Shown here: in pieces, positions 49,502 through 58,000 of the stretch | Layout: the number at the start of each line of letters is the position of its first letter | Numbering within the stretch: the first letter of the stretch is position 1 | Origin: Actinoplanes sandaracinus | GTDB taxonomy: Bacteria > Actinomycetota > Actinomycetes > Mycobacteriales > Micromonosporaceae | Reading direction: 5' to 3' | Assembly (NCBI RefSeq): GCF_030009775.1 | Contig: NZ_JASCTH010000029.1 | Span: 63,823-127,822, forward strand | DNA: 64,000 nt | Made by a program: the position numbers and the translations under genes | Notes under the pieces: generated by a model | Databases searched by the model: none | What the model saw: the letters and a program-made list of their open reading frames with translations, nothing else | What the model was told of the DNA's origin: nothing

Positions 49502-51561
49502 CGGGTCGCCGCCTTGATGTTGAAGTTGTCGCGGAAGAGGTTGTCCGGGTCGTAGCGGTGCTTGAGGTCGCGCAACCGGGCGAGGGTGGCCGGCGGGAAC
49601 GCGTCCTCGACGGACGAGAGGCCGGTCTCGAAGCTGAGGTAGAGGCCCTGGAAGTGCGGTTGCAGGCCGGCCCAGGCGGCGTCGACCCGCTGCTTGTCCG
49701 CGCCCATCACGATGACCGAGAAGTTGGCGTCGCGGTGGGCGTAGGCGGTCTCGCCGGCGGGGACGTCGGCGACCGCTCCGCCGACCGTACGGATCTGGAA
49801 CCAGTGCACCGCGCCGCTGTCGAGCAGCTCGGCCACCGCCCGTGCGAACGCGGGGGTGAGGTGTTCGATCAGGCCGGAGCGGGAGATCGGCTCGCCGGCG
49901 CCCTGGTGGTAGCCGCCGTCGGCGGCGTTGGAGATGACCGCGGTGTACGGGGTGAGGGTCACCTGCTGCTGGTACAGCGGCGCGACCGCGGCGATCGGCT
50001 GGAGCTGGTCGATGATGGTTTCCGGGTCGTCGTTGTCGACCACCGCCATCAGCTGTGCGAACGCGGGCTGACCGGGCCGTGGCGGGCCCATGATCAGCTG
50101 GCCGCTGACGTCGCGGGGCGCCGCCTCGATCGCCCGGCCCCACTTGACCAGCAGGTCGGCGGGGTCGTCGGCGGCGACCACGAGCTGCGCGAACCCGACG
50201 TCGCCGACCTCGTACACCTCGAATTCGAACGACGTCACCACGCCGAAGTTGGCGCCGGCGCCGCGGACCGCCCAGAACAGGTCGGTGTTCTCGCCGGCCG
50301 AGGCCCGCACGACCGTGCCGTCGGCGAGCACCACCTCCACCGCGTGCAGGTGGTCGATGGTGAGGCCGTGTTTGCGGGCCAGCCAGCCCACCCCGCCGGC
50401 GGTGGCGAGGCCGCCGACACCGACGCCGCCGTAGTCGCCCGAGCTCAGCGCCCAGCCGTGCGGGCCGATCGCCCGCGCGACGTCCATCCAGCGTGCGCCG
50501 GGCCCGACGCGGATGAGGCGCCGGGATTTGTCGAGGATCTCGACGGTGTTCATCGCGGCCAGACTGATCACGATGCCACCGTCGTTGGTGGACCGCCCGC
50601 TGACGCCGTGACCGGCGCTGCGCAGACCGAACGGCACACCGGGATGGGCGCGGACGACGGCGAGCGCGTCGACCACCTCGGCCGTCGTGCGGGGCCGCAG
50701 CACGAGGCCGGGGGAGCCGCCCCGCATGTAGGTCGAGCGGACCCGCGCGTAGTCGAGGTCACCGGGCTCGACCGCGGTGCCGGCCAGGCTCGCCGGAATC
50801 GCGTCGTAGTCGATGCCGGGGCGGCGCTTCGCCCGGACCGACGCGGGCCGGAAGACGGCCGGACCGGGGGCCTCCCGCAGCGTCTGCCACGGCGTCAGCG
50901 GCGGCGGATCGCCGGCGTCCACCAGGAAGGTGTCCGCGCCGAGCGCGAGAAGCTCGTCCGGGCCGAGGCCCGGGCCGATGATCAGAATCCGGCGGATCTC
51001 CTCGGGCTCACGGCCGGCCTCTGCCGCGGCCTCGTCGATCATCTTGTACGCGGCGGCGAGCTCCGCCGCGTCGATGAGCGCGAGGTCCGCGACCCAGGCG
51101 TCGGCGGTGCTCCCGGCCAGGCGCAGCGAATCCGGGTCGGCGCCGGTCAGCCAGATCGGGATGCGGTGGGCCGGCAGCGGGCCGCGCTGGGCCTTCGGCA
51201 CCCGGTGGTGCGCGCCGAGGTGGCGCAGGGGGCCGGGAACGCCCGCGTCGAGGACGCCTCGGACGATGGCGGTGACCTCGCCCAGGTGGTCGCCGGTGAG
51301 GGCCAGGTCGAGCCGGCCGCCGGAGAGCAGGTCGAGGCTGGCGGCGGCGCGGGCGAGCACCGCCGGCTCGCGCTGGGCCACGTCGAGCCCGGTGGCGGCG
51401 AGGCCGATCCGCTCGGTGTGGCCGGCGATCCAGGCCAGCAGGGTCCAGGTGTCGGTGTCCGGGGTGTCCGGGACCGCGACCAGGTCATAGCCGAGTTCCT
51501 CGGCCCGGCGTGCCCCGGCCACCGAGGTGACCAGAGCGCCGAAGCGCAGCCGGTGTGTCAT
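49498..51561 (-). CDS. Fusion of luciferase-like oxidoreductase and BBE-type FAD oxidoreductase
   Basis: A 687-residue fusion. Residues 1 to about 235 form a compact LLM domain (GALVTSVAGARRAEELGYDL and GGRLDLALTG). From about 275 there is a PCMH-type FAD domain with GLRSAGHGVSGRSTNDGGI, in which the His is the usual 8-alpha-FAD attachment, and YGGVGVGGLATAGGVGWLAR. The second attachment Cys seen in bicovalent members is absent: DYGG replaces the CPTVG-type loop. The end YDPDNLFRDNFNI is the berberine-bridge-type C-terminus. ATG 51561 is used; an in-frame TTG-type extension upstream would run into the operator. Two redox domains in one chain suggest sequential oxidation of one substrate. Confidence 0.85.
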   Translation of the reverse strand: MTHRLRFGALVTSVAGARRAEELGYDLVAVPDTPDTDTWTLLAWIAGHTERIGLAATGLDVAQREPAVLARAAASLDLLSGGRLDLALTGDHLGEVTAIVRGVLDAGVPGPLRHLGAHHRVPKAQRGPLPAHRIPIWLTGADPDSLRLAGSTADAWVADLALIDAAELAAAYKMIDEAAAEAGREPEEIRRILIIGPGLGPDELLALGADTFLVDAGDPPPLTPWQTLREAPGPAVFRPASVRAKRRPGIDYDAIPASLAGTAVEPGDLDYARVRSTYMRGGSPGLVLRPRTTAEVVDALAVVRAHPGVPFGLRSAGHGVSGRSTNDGGIVISLAAMNTVEILDKSRRLIRVGPGARWMDVARAIGPHGWALSSGDYGGVGVGGLATAGGVGWLARKHGLTIDHLHAVEVVLADGTVVRASAGENTDLFWAVRGAGANFGVVTSFEFEVYEVGDVGFAQLVVAADDPADLLVKWGRAIEAAPRDVSGQLIMGPPRPGQPAFAQLMAVVDNDDPETIIDQLQPIAAVAPLYQQQVTLTPYTAVISNAADGGYHQGAGEPISRSGLIEHLTPAFARAVAELLDSGAVHWFQIRTVGGAVADVPAGETAYAHRDANFSVIVMGADKQRVDAAWAGLQPHFQGLYLSFETGLSSVEDAFPPATLARLRDLKHRYDPDNLFRDNFNIKAATR

Positions 51562-51578
51562 CGTGGTCGCCTTCCCCG

Positions 51579-51609
51579 GTTGATGTGTCAACTTAGTTGA
51601 TACATCAAC
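51579..51609. promoter_or_regulatory. Double MarR-type operator
   Basis: Two 14-bp palindromes, GTTGATGTGTCAAC (51579-51592) and GTTGATACATCAAC (51596-51609), both GTTGA-N4-TCAAC, centred 17 bp apart. They sit between the divergent flavin-enzyme operon (start 51561) and the MarR gene (start 51646). The design fits a regulator that represses both directions. Confidence 0.85.
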
Positions 51610-51645
51610 CCCGAGCTGATCCGCAAACAGACGTAACATTCGACC

Positions 51646-52086
51646 GTGACCCCCGACCTCCTCACCGCCTGGCAGGCGTACCAGCGCATGCGCGTCCTGC
51701 TGAACGGGCGGATCAACCGCGAGCTGGGCCGTGAGACCGGACTGTCGGAGGCCGATTACGACATTCTGTTCTTCCTGGAGCAGTCCACCCAGACCAGCGT
51801 CCGATCCGTAGCCCTGCGCTGCGGGTTGGCCTGGGAGAAGTCACGGCTGTCACACCAACTGCGCCGGATGGAGCAGCGCGGCCTGATCGAGAAGGCCCCC
51901 GGTGCGGTGATCCGGCTGACCGACAAGGGCCGTGCGCAGATCGCCGCCGCCCGCGACTGCCATGAGGCGGCCGTCCAGCGCTATCTCGGCGACGTCCTCA
52001 CCGCCGAGCAGCTCGCCGCGCTCGCCACCATCTCCGGCCAGGTCGTCGCCCGGCTCCATCAGGACGCCCCGCCCCACGGGGACTGA
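51646..52086 (+). CDS. MarR-family transcriptional regulator
   Basis: A 146-residue winged-helix protein. The layout is MarR: dimer helix LTAWQAYQRMRVLLNGRINR, recognition region SVRSVALRCGLAWEKSRLSHQ and wing RMEQRGLIEKAPGAVIRLTDKGR. GTG start at 51646. It probably binds the double palindrome 37-67 bases upstream and controls itself and the divergent flavin-enzyme operon, with the substrate of those enzymes as likely inducer. Confidence 0.92.
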   Translation: MTPDLLTAWQAYQRMRVLLNGRINRELGRETGLSEADYDILFFLEQSTQTSVRSVALRCGLAWEKSRLSHQLRRMEQRGLIEKAPGAVIRLTDKGRAQIAAARDCHEAAVQRYLGDVLTAEQLAALATISGQVVARLHQDAPPHGD

Positions 52087-52133
52087 AGCGGCGGCGGGGG
52101 AGGGGAGAGCACGCGGGACTGCCCGGCCCGGCG

Positions 52134-52961
52134 TCACCGGCGCGGCACCCGGAGGATCGGCTCAGGCGTTCCGGCCGCGGCGCCTGGCTGGCAGAGCGCG
52201 GGCAGATATTCGCGCAGCGCCCTCTCGTCGACGCCCCACATCGGTGCGGGATCCGGACGGTCCGGGCCGGCGAGGAGCTCGGCGGCCGGGGAGCACCAGC
52301 CGGCCCGCCAGATGCCGGCGAGCGCGAGGACGTCCAGCAGGACGTCGCGCTGGTCGCGGTTGCCGGGCAGCATGCCGATCGCGGCGGCCGCACGGCCCTT
52401 GGGGACCCCCGGTGGCAACCCGCGCAGGACCTCGACCAGTTCCCGGGCCAGCCGCATGTCCTCCGGGTCCGGGCCACGCCGGGGCGCACGCGCGAACTGT
52501 TCCAGGTCGAAAGCCGCGTACGGCACCTGGTAATGCCGGACCCCGCCCCACTTGAACCGTTCGAAGTTGAGGATGTCGAGGTCCTCCGCCGACTCCGGGT
52601 ACTGCCCGCACACGACGCACCACGGATTACCCGGGCGGATCTCGCAGCCGTGGTCCGGGAGGGCGCGGGCCACGGCGTACGAGCCGAGGGCTGACCGCAG
52701 GTCCAGCCGCCGGCTTCCCAGGCTCTCCAGGAAGGCGTCGCCGACCTCCCGGGCGGAGGTCTGTGCCGCCGTGCGCCGGGCCGCCGCCACCCACTCGTCG
52801 TGGCCGCCGGACCGTTTCCGGTCGAACATCACTCCGGCGGCGACGGCCCGCCCCAGGTCGGCCGGTGCGGGCGTCACCGGCGGCGTCCGCCAGCCCTGCG
52901 CCGACCAGTACATCGTCATCAGCGTCCGCAGCGCCTTCGGGGACGGGTCGTAGTGATCCAT
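52134..52961 (-). CDS. Conserved hypothetical protein with a CxxC motif
   Basis: A 275-residue soluble protein that I cannot assign. It holds one CVVCGQYP motif near 117-124 (possible metal site or thiol pair), FKWGGVRHYQVPYAAFDLEQF after it, and a helical C-terminal half with repeated Leu/Arg. No signal peptide or TM segment. ATG 52961. A 59-codon gene lies 16 bases upstream on the same strand, so the two may be cotranscribed. Confidence 0.7.
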   Translation of the reverse strand: MDHYDPSPKALRTLMTMYWSAQGWRTPPVTPAPADLGRAVAAGVMFDRKRSGGHDEWVAAARRTAAQTSAREVGDAFLESLGSRRLDLRSALGSYAVARALPDHGCEIRPGNPWCVVCGQYPESAEDLDILNFERFKWGGVRHYQVPYAAFDLEQFARAPRRGPDPEDMRLARELVEVLRGLPPGVPKGRAAAAIGMLPGNRDQRDVLLDVLALAGIWRAGWCSPAAELLAGPDRPDPAPMWGVDERALREYLPALCQPGAAAGTPEPILRVPRR

Positions 52962-52977
52962 CCGGCCTATCCTGCCC

Positions 52978-53157
52978 TCATCGCAGGTGAAGGTAGACCG
53001 CGCGGGCGCCCCGCGTCCAGGCGTGGTGCAGATCGGCCGGTCTCGGCTCGCCGGCGGCGTCGAAACCGATGCCGTTGAAGCCGGCGAAGTTGCGGTTGTC
53101 GCGGGCGATCACATTGGCCAGTCCCTGGACGGGCAGCTTGCGCGGCGGCTCTGCCAT
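52978..53157 (-). CDS. Small hypothetical protein (59 aa)
   Basis: A 59-residue frame starting MAEPPRKLPVQGLANVIARD and ending HHAWTRGARAVYLHLR, with codon use like its neighbours. No known motif. Its stop is 16 bases before the 275-aa gene on the same strand. Supported only by frame quality and position. Confidence 0.45.
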   Translation of the reverse strand: MAEPPRKLPVQGLANVIARDNRNFAGFNGIGFDAAGEPRPADLHHAWTRGARAVYLHLR

Positions 53158-53212
53158 CCGCGGATCCTACGACGACCGGGTCGCACCCCGCCGTTACGCC
53201 GGCGAGGCGGCC

Positions 53213-54082
53213 TCACGAACCGGCCGGCTCTGAGGTGACCGGGGCGGCGAAGAACGCGGCGAGCGCGTCGACCAGGTGTCGCGGGGCCCGGTTGAGCGCG
53301 TCGTGGCCCGCGCGCGGCACCAGCAGGGTGCGGGCGTGCGGCATGACCCGGGCCAGGGCCTCGTTGGTCGGCGGGTAGTAGGGCGGCCCGTCGGCGCCGC
53401 AGGCCAGCAGCACCGCGGCGTCGACGCCGGCCCACTGCTCCGGCGGGCCGTCGTGGCGGTGGATCAGCGCGCTCTCGTCGAGTGTGGTCGGCAGCAGCTC
53501 ACCCATGGCGCGGCCGATGGGCGTGCGCAGGAACAGCCGGCAGATGGCGACCTGCAGGCCCAGGGGCAGGCGCGACGCGGCGGAGTGGGTGTTGATGCCG
53601 GCGCTGGTGAGCGCCATGGCGCGGGCGATGTCGCCGGCGCGCGCCGCTTCCCGTGCGCCCGGCAGCCACGCGGTCGGGGTCAGGCCGTCGACCTGGACCG
53701 CCGGGTCGTAGAGGGCGAGCCGGCTGATCGGCAACCGCCGCGCGGCGGCGCGCAGGGCGATGAAACCGCCGCCGCTGTGGCCGATCACGTCGCGGGCGCC
53801 GGTGTGGGCCAGCAGCGCCGCGAGATCGTCGATGTCCTGCTCGCCGTCGTAGGGCTCGGCGCGGGCGGCCGCGTCGGCTCGTCCGCGACGGTTGTAGAGG
53901 TGCACGGTGAACCGGTCGGCCAGCCGGATGGCCAGGCGCCGGTACGTCTCGATGGTGACGCCGCCGCCGTGCACGACGACGATGCCCGGGCCGATGCCGA
54001 TCGAGTGGAGCACGATGTCGGCGCCGTCGGCCGCCGGCACCCGTCGCACGGTCCAGTCCTGTTCCACGCTGACCCCCCCCAT
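53213..54082 (-). CDS. Alpha/beta-fold hydrolase
   Basis: A 289-residue serine hydrolase: oxyanion segment VVVHGGGVTIETY near 35-47, nucleophile elbow IGHSGGGF with Ser near 102, and a His near the C-terminus in PRAGHDALNRAP. Closest in type to small esterases/peroxidase-like members. ATG 54082 lies directly against a palindromic operator. A GTG at 54067, preceded by eight G, is an alternative start with a better ribosome binding site. The minus-strand methyltransferase gene ends 83 bases upstream. Confidence 0.82.
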   Translation of the reverse strand: MGGVSVEQDWTVRRVPAADGADIVLHSIGIGPGIVVVHGGGVTIETYRRLAIRLADRFTVHLYNRRGRADAAARAEPYDGEQDIDDLAALLAHTGARDVIGHSGGGFIALRAAARRLPISRLALYDPAVQVDGLTPTAWLPGAREAARAGDIARAMALTSAGINTHSAASRLPLGLQVAICRLFLRTPIGRAMGELLPTTLDESALIHRHDGPPEQWAGVDAAVLLACGADGPPYYPPTNEALARVMPHARTLLVPRAGHDALNRAPRHLVDALAAFFAAPVTSEPAGS

Positions 54083-54107
54083 AAACTGCGAACGCCGTTT
54101 GCAGTTT
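54083..54107. promoter_or_regulatory. TetR-like palindromic operator before the hydrolase gene
   Basis: AAACTGC-N11-GCAGTTT, also symmetric inside as AACG/CGTT, ends one base before the hydrolase ATG. This fits a repressor site overlapping the promoter. No regulator gene adjoins it. Confidence 0.55.
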
Positions 54108-54164
54108 TAGTGTAGCGGGCACTCCACCGGTAGGACCAGGGGGACAGGCGAGGTCGCCGGCGGA

Positions 54165-54917
54165 TTACCGGCCGGGGCGCCGGCGCGCGAGATGGCCGAT
54201 GATGTCGGCGGTGACGCCGACCTGCTCCGGCAGGACCCGCTCGATCCGCTGGTAGACCTGCTCCCGCTCGGCGGCCGGCAGTTCGAGGTACGCCGAGACG
54301 GTCGAGAGATGACCGACATAGTCGCGGGCGCTCATCGTCAGGCGCCGCTCGATCACGAACTGCCGGACGTCGGTGAACCACTCGGACCGCTGCAGTTCCG
54401 TACCGGGCCATTGCATGGGGTGGTCCGGAGGCGTCCCGTCGGGAGACCGGACGTCGTCGCTGTCCAGGAAGGGCGCGCGGGCCGCGCGGACCGCCTCCGC
54501 CAGCGCGGGGTCGGTCAACTGCACCGGGCCGCCGAACGAGGCGAACACCCCGCCCGGCTCCACCAGCGCGGCCATCCGCGACCACCGGCCCTCGGGGTCG
54601 GTCCAGTGCAGCGCCGCCGCCGCGTAGACCAGCTCGTAACCGTCGTCCGGCCGCATCTGTTCGAACGCGGCCCGCACGGTCCGGACGCCGGCCGGCACGT
54701 GCCTGCGCAGTTCGGCGAGCATCGCCCCGTCGGGGTCGGTGGCGGTGACGGCGATCCCCGGCCGGGCGAACAGCCGGGTCGCCTTGCCCGTCCCGGCGCC
54801 GATCTCCAGGGCGGTCCGGATCGGCCGGCCCGCGTACGCCAGCACCGTGTCCAGGAGCTCGGCGGGATAACCCGGCCGGAACCGCTCGTAGGCTTGCGCC
54901 ACCGATCCGAAACTCAA
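54165..54917 (-). CDS. Class I SAM-dependent methyltransferase
   Basis: A 250-residue protein with the Rossmann motif ALEIGAGTGKATRLFA near 36-51, acidic loop TATDPDGAML near 58-67 and YAAAALHWTDPE near 97-108, as in methyltransferase type 11/UbiE-like enzymes. The opening FGSVAQAYERFRPGYP is typical of the subgroup. The acceptor cannot be told. Transcribed alone, with its ATG at 54917 and 160 bases of non-coding DNA before the divergent helicase gene. Confidence 0.85.
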   Translation of the reverse strand: MSFGSVAQAYERFRPGYPAELLDTVLAYAGRPIRTALEIGAGTGKATRLFARPGIAVTATDPDGAMLAELRRHVPAGVRTVRAAFEQMRPDDGYELVYAAAALHWTDPEGRWSRMAALVEPGGVFASFGGPVQLTDPALAEAVRAARAPFLDSDDVRSPDGTPPDHPMQWPGTELQRSEWFTDVRQFVIERRLTMSARDYVGHLSTVSAYLELPAAEREQVYQRIERVLPEQVGVTADIIGHLARRRPGR

Positions 54918-55077
54918 GCACGATCAGACATGCCCGGCATCCTGGCATGCGCCGGGTCCGCTCAGCTCCCCATTTAAGCGCTGATCGCGGCCGGCCACCC
55001 CTCGCCGGGGCAATACCAATCTCCCGGGGAATCTGATTCGCCAGCGAAGACCCGCTCGCTCTTGTTGCAATCGGGAC

Positions 55078-58000
55078 ATGAGAGACCGTGCGGAAGTCCG
55101 TGCCGCGCTGCACGCCTGGCGGGACAGCCTCGTCGACCTGGGCGACACCAACCGGCTGATCAACTTCCCGACCGACCATCCCGACCTCGTGGAGATCGTC
55201 GGACCGGAGCCCGAGTCGGTGGTGTCGCTGCTGCACCGCGACGACGACTGCGGCCTGGCCGGCGCCGGCGCCGATCCGGAACGCCTGGCGGCGGCTGGCG
55301 ACGTGTTGCGCACCGAGATGCCCGACGCCTCCCTCGACGCCACCCTGCGCCGCATGTCGAAGAAGGCCCGTCAGGAGTACCTGGACCGGGGCGTCTCGGT
55401 GCTGCACCTGGTGCTGGGGCTGCTGCGCTGGCGCGACGAGGAGAACGAGGCGTTCGCCAGCCCGGTCCTGCTGCTGCCGGTCGAGCTGGTGGCGCCCGGC
55501 GCCGGCGACCCGCCGCGGCTGCGGCTGCGCGACGACGACACCGTCTTCAACCCGGCGCTCGCGATCCGGCTGCGCCGCCTGGGCATCGAGCCGCCGGCCG
55601 TGCACCCGGACGCCGCGCTGGACGTCGGCGCGCTCTGGTCGGCCCTGCAGAGCCTGGTGTCGCGCCGCCGCGGCTGGCACGTGGAACGCAGCATGCTGCT
55701 GTGCTGCCTGTCCTTCCACAAGGAGGCGATCTACCGGGACCTGCTGGTCAACGAGGACCGGATCGTCGCCCACCCGCTGGTGCAGGCGCTCGCCACCGCC
55801 GACGGGCGGCAGACCGGGGACTTCCGGTTCGCCCCGATCCCGGCCGGCGACATCGACCGGCTCGCCGCGCCCGAGCACATCCCGCTGGTGCTGGACGCCG
55901 ACGCCTCCCAGCGGGCCTGCGTCGCGGCGGCGGTCGCCGGGCACAGCTTCGTGATGGACGGCCCGCCCGGCACCGGCAAGTCCCAGACCATCGCCAACAT
56001 GATCGGCTGCCTGCTGCACGCCGGCCGGCGCGTCCTGTTCGTCTCGGAGAAGGCGGCCGCGCTCGACGTGGTGCACCACCGGCTGGTCGAGGCCGGGCTC
56101 AACCGGCACGTGCTGGAACTGCACGGGCACAAGGCCGGGCGCAAGGAGGTGGCGACCGCGCTGGCCGCAGCCCTGGACGAGGAGCCGGTCCCGGCGACCG
56201 GCGCCGACGACCTCGACCGGCGGTCGCCACGCGAGCTGCGGGAACAGTTGAGCGCGTACGCGTACGCGATGAACGAGGTCCGCAAGCCGCTGGGCCGCAG
56301 CCTGCACGATGTGCTGGGAATCTGTGCCCGGCTGGTGGACGCCCCGGCCGCGCCGGTGCCGGTGATCACGCCGTCGTCGGTGACACCCGAGTCGCTGCGC
56401 CGGGTCCGGGAGGCGGCCGACCGGCTCGCCGCGGCGTGGCGCACCGCCGTCGACCGGGCCACCCTGCCCTGGCGTGACGTGCTGCGCCGGGAGCCGCTCG
56501 ATCCGGTGCTGTCGGGCGCCGAGCGGGCGCTGGCCGGGCTGGCCCGGCAGGTGCGAACGGATCCGGCGCAGACGAAACCGTTCGGCCTGGACGGCCCCGA
56601 CGACGCCGGTGTCCTGGCCCGGCTGGCCGCGCACGCGGGCAAACGCCCGCCGCATGTGCGTGACGACTGGGTGACCGCCCCCGGCCTGGAGCCAGTGCGG
56701 CAGGCCGCCGATGCCCTGAGCCGCGACCTGACCGCCGTCCGGGCCGCCCGGGAGGCCGCCTCCCGGCAGGCCGCGACACCCTGGTCGACGATGCCGCTCC
56801 CGGCGGAGTTGCCGCCCGTGCCGAACCTGGCCGGGCTCACCCCCGAGCCGGTCGACCTGACCCGGCTCACCGCCGCGGAGGCCGACCGGCAGGCCAAGGA
56901 GTGCGCCGAGGCCGCCGACGCCCTGGAACGCCATCGCGGCGTGGTGGACCGGGTGACCGCGAGACTGGGACTGCCGCAGGCCGCCACGGTCACCGACATC
57001 GGGCGGGTGGCGTCCATCGCGGAACTCGGCGCCCGGGTGTCGCGGCCGGAGCAGTTCTGGTTCGGCCAGGGCACGGCGGCGACCGTGCGGACCGGGGCGC
57101 AGGTGCTGCGGCGGGCCCTGGAGAACCTGGTGGCGGCCGAGGTACGGGCCCGGCCGTTCTTCGCCGAGGCGATCCTCACCCAGCCGGTCGACGACCTGGC
57201 CGACCGTTTCGCCCGGGTGCATCGCGGCTGGCGCAAACTGCTCGGGGCGTACCGGCGGGACCGGCGGATCGTGGCGGCGTTCGTGCTGCCGACGGCCTCG
57301 GTCCGGGACGCGCTGGCCCGGCTGGAGACCGTGGTCGCGTGGCAGCGGGCGCGGCAGGACCTGGCGGCCGCCGAACACGCGTACGGGCCGGTGCTGGGCC
57401 GGTACTGGCAGGGCCCCGGCACCGACTTCGGCGCCGTCGAGCAGGCGCTGGAGGTGGTCGAGGCGGCGCTACGGCAGGTGCCCGCGTCGGCGATGCCGGG
57501 GGTCGCGGCGTACCTCTGCGCCGCCACACCCGATCCGGAGCTGATCCGGCTCGCGACGGCCGCCCGCGACGCGGTGCTCGGGCACCGTCCAGGGCCGTAC
57601 GCGGCGGATCGCCCGGAACTGGTGTCCGGCCCGATCGACGGCACGGTGGCCTGGCTGCGCGCGCACGCGGTGGCGCTGGCCGCGGTCGCCGCGGTGGTGC
57701 ACGCCTACGATGTCGCGACCGGCCGGACCCTGGACTTCGCGGAGGTGTCCCAGCTGGGACGGCTGCGGCAGGACGTGGCCGACGCCGAGGCCTCGCTGGC
57801 CGAGCGCGCGCCCGGATATGTGGCCGCGTTCGGCGACGGCTACCGGGGCGCGGACACCGACGAGGCGGCGCTGGCCGCGGCGCTGCGGTGGGCGGCCACC
57901 GCCCGTACCCTGCTGACCGGTGCCGAGGCGCCGCTGACGCCGGCGCAGGCGACGGCCCTGCGTAACCTGCAGCCGGTGGCCGGCCTGGCCCGGCTGGCCG

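Noticed and set aside
53785..57378. Minus-strand open frame of 1197 codons opposite the helicase and across the methyltransferase
   Set aside because: It crosses three real genes in the wrong frame and has shadow-type composition.
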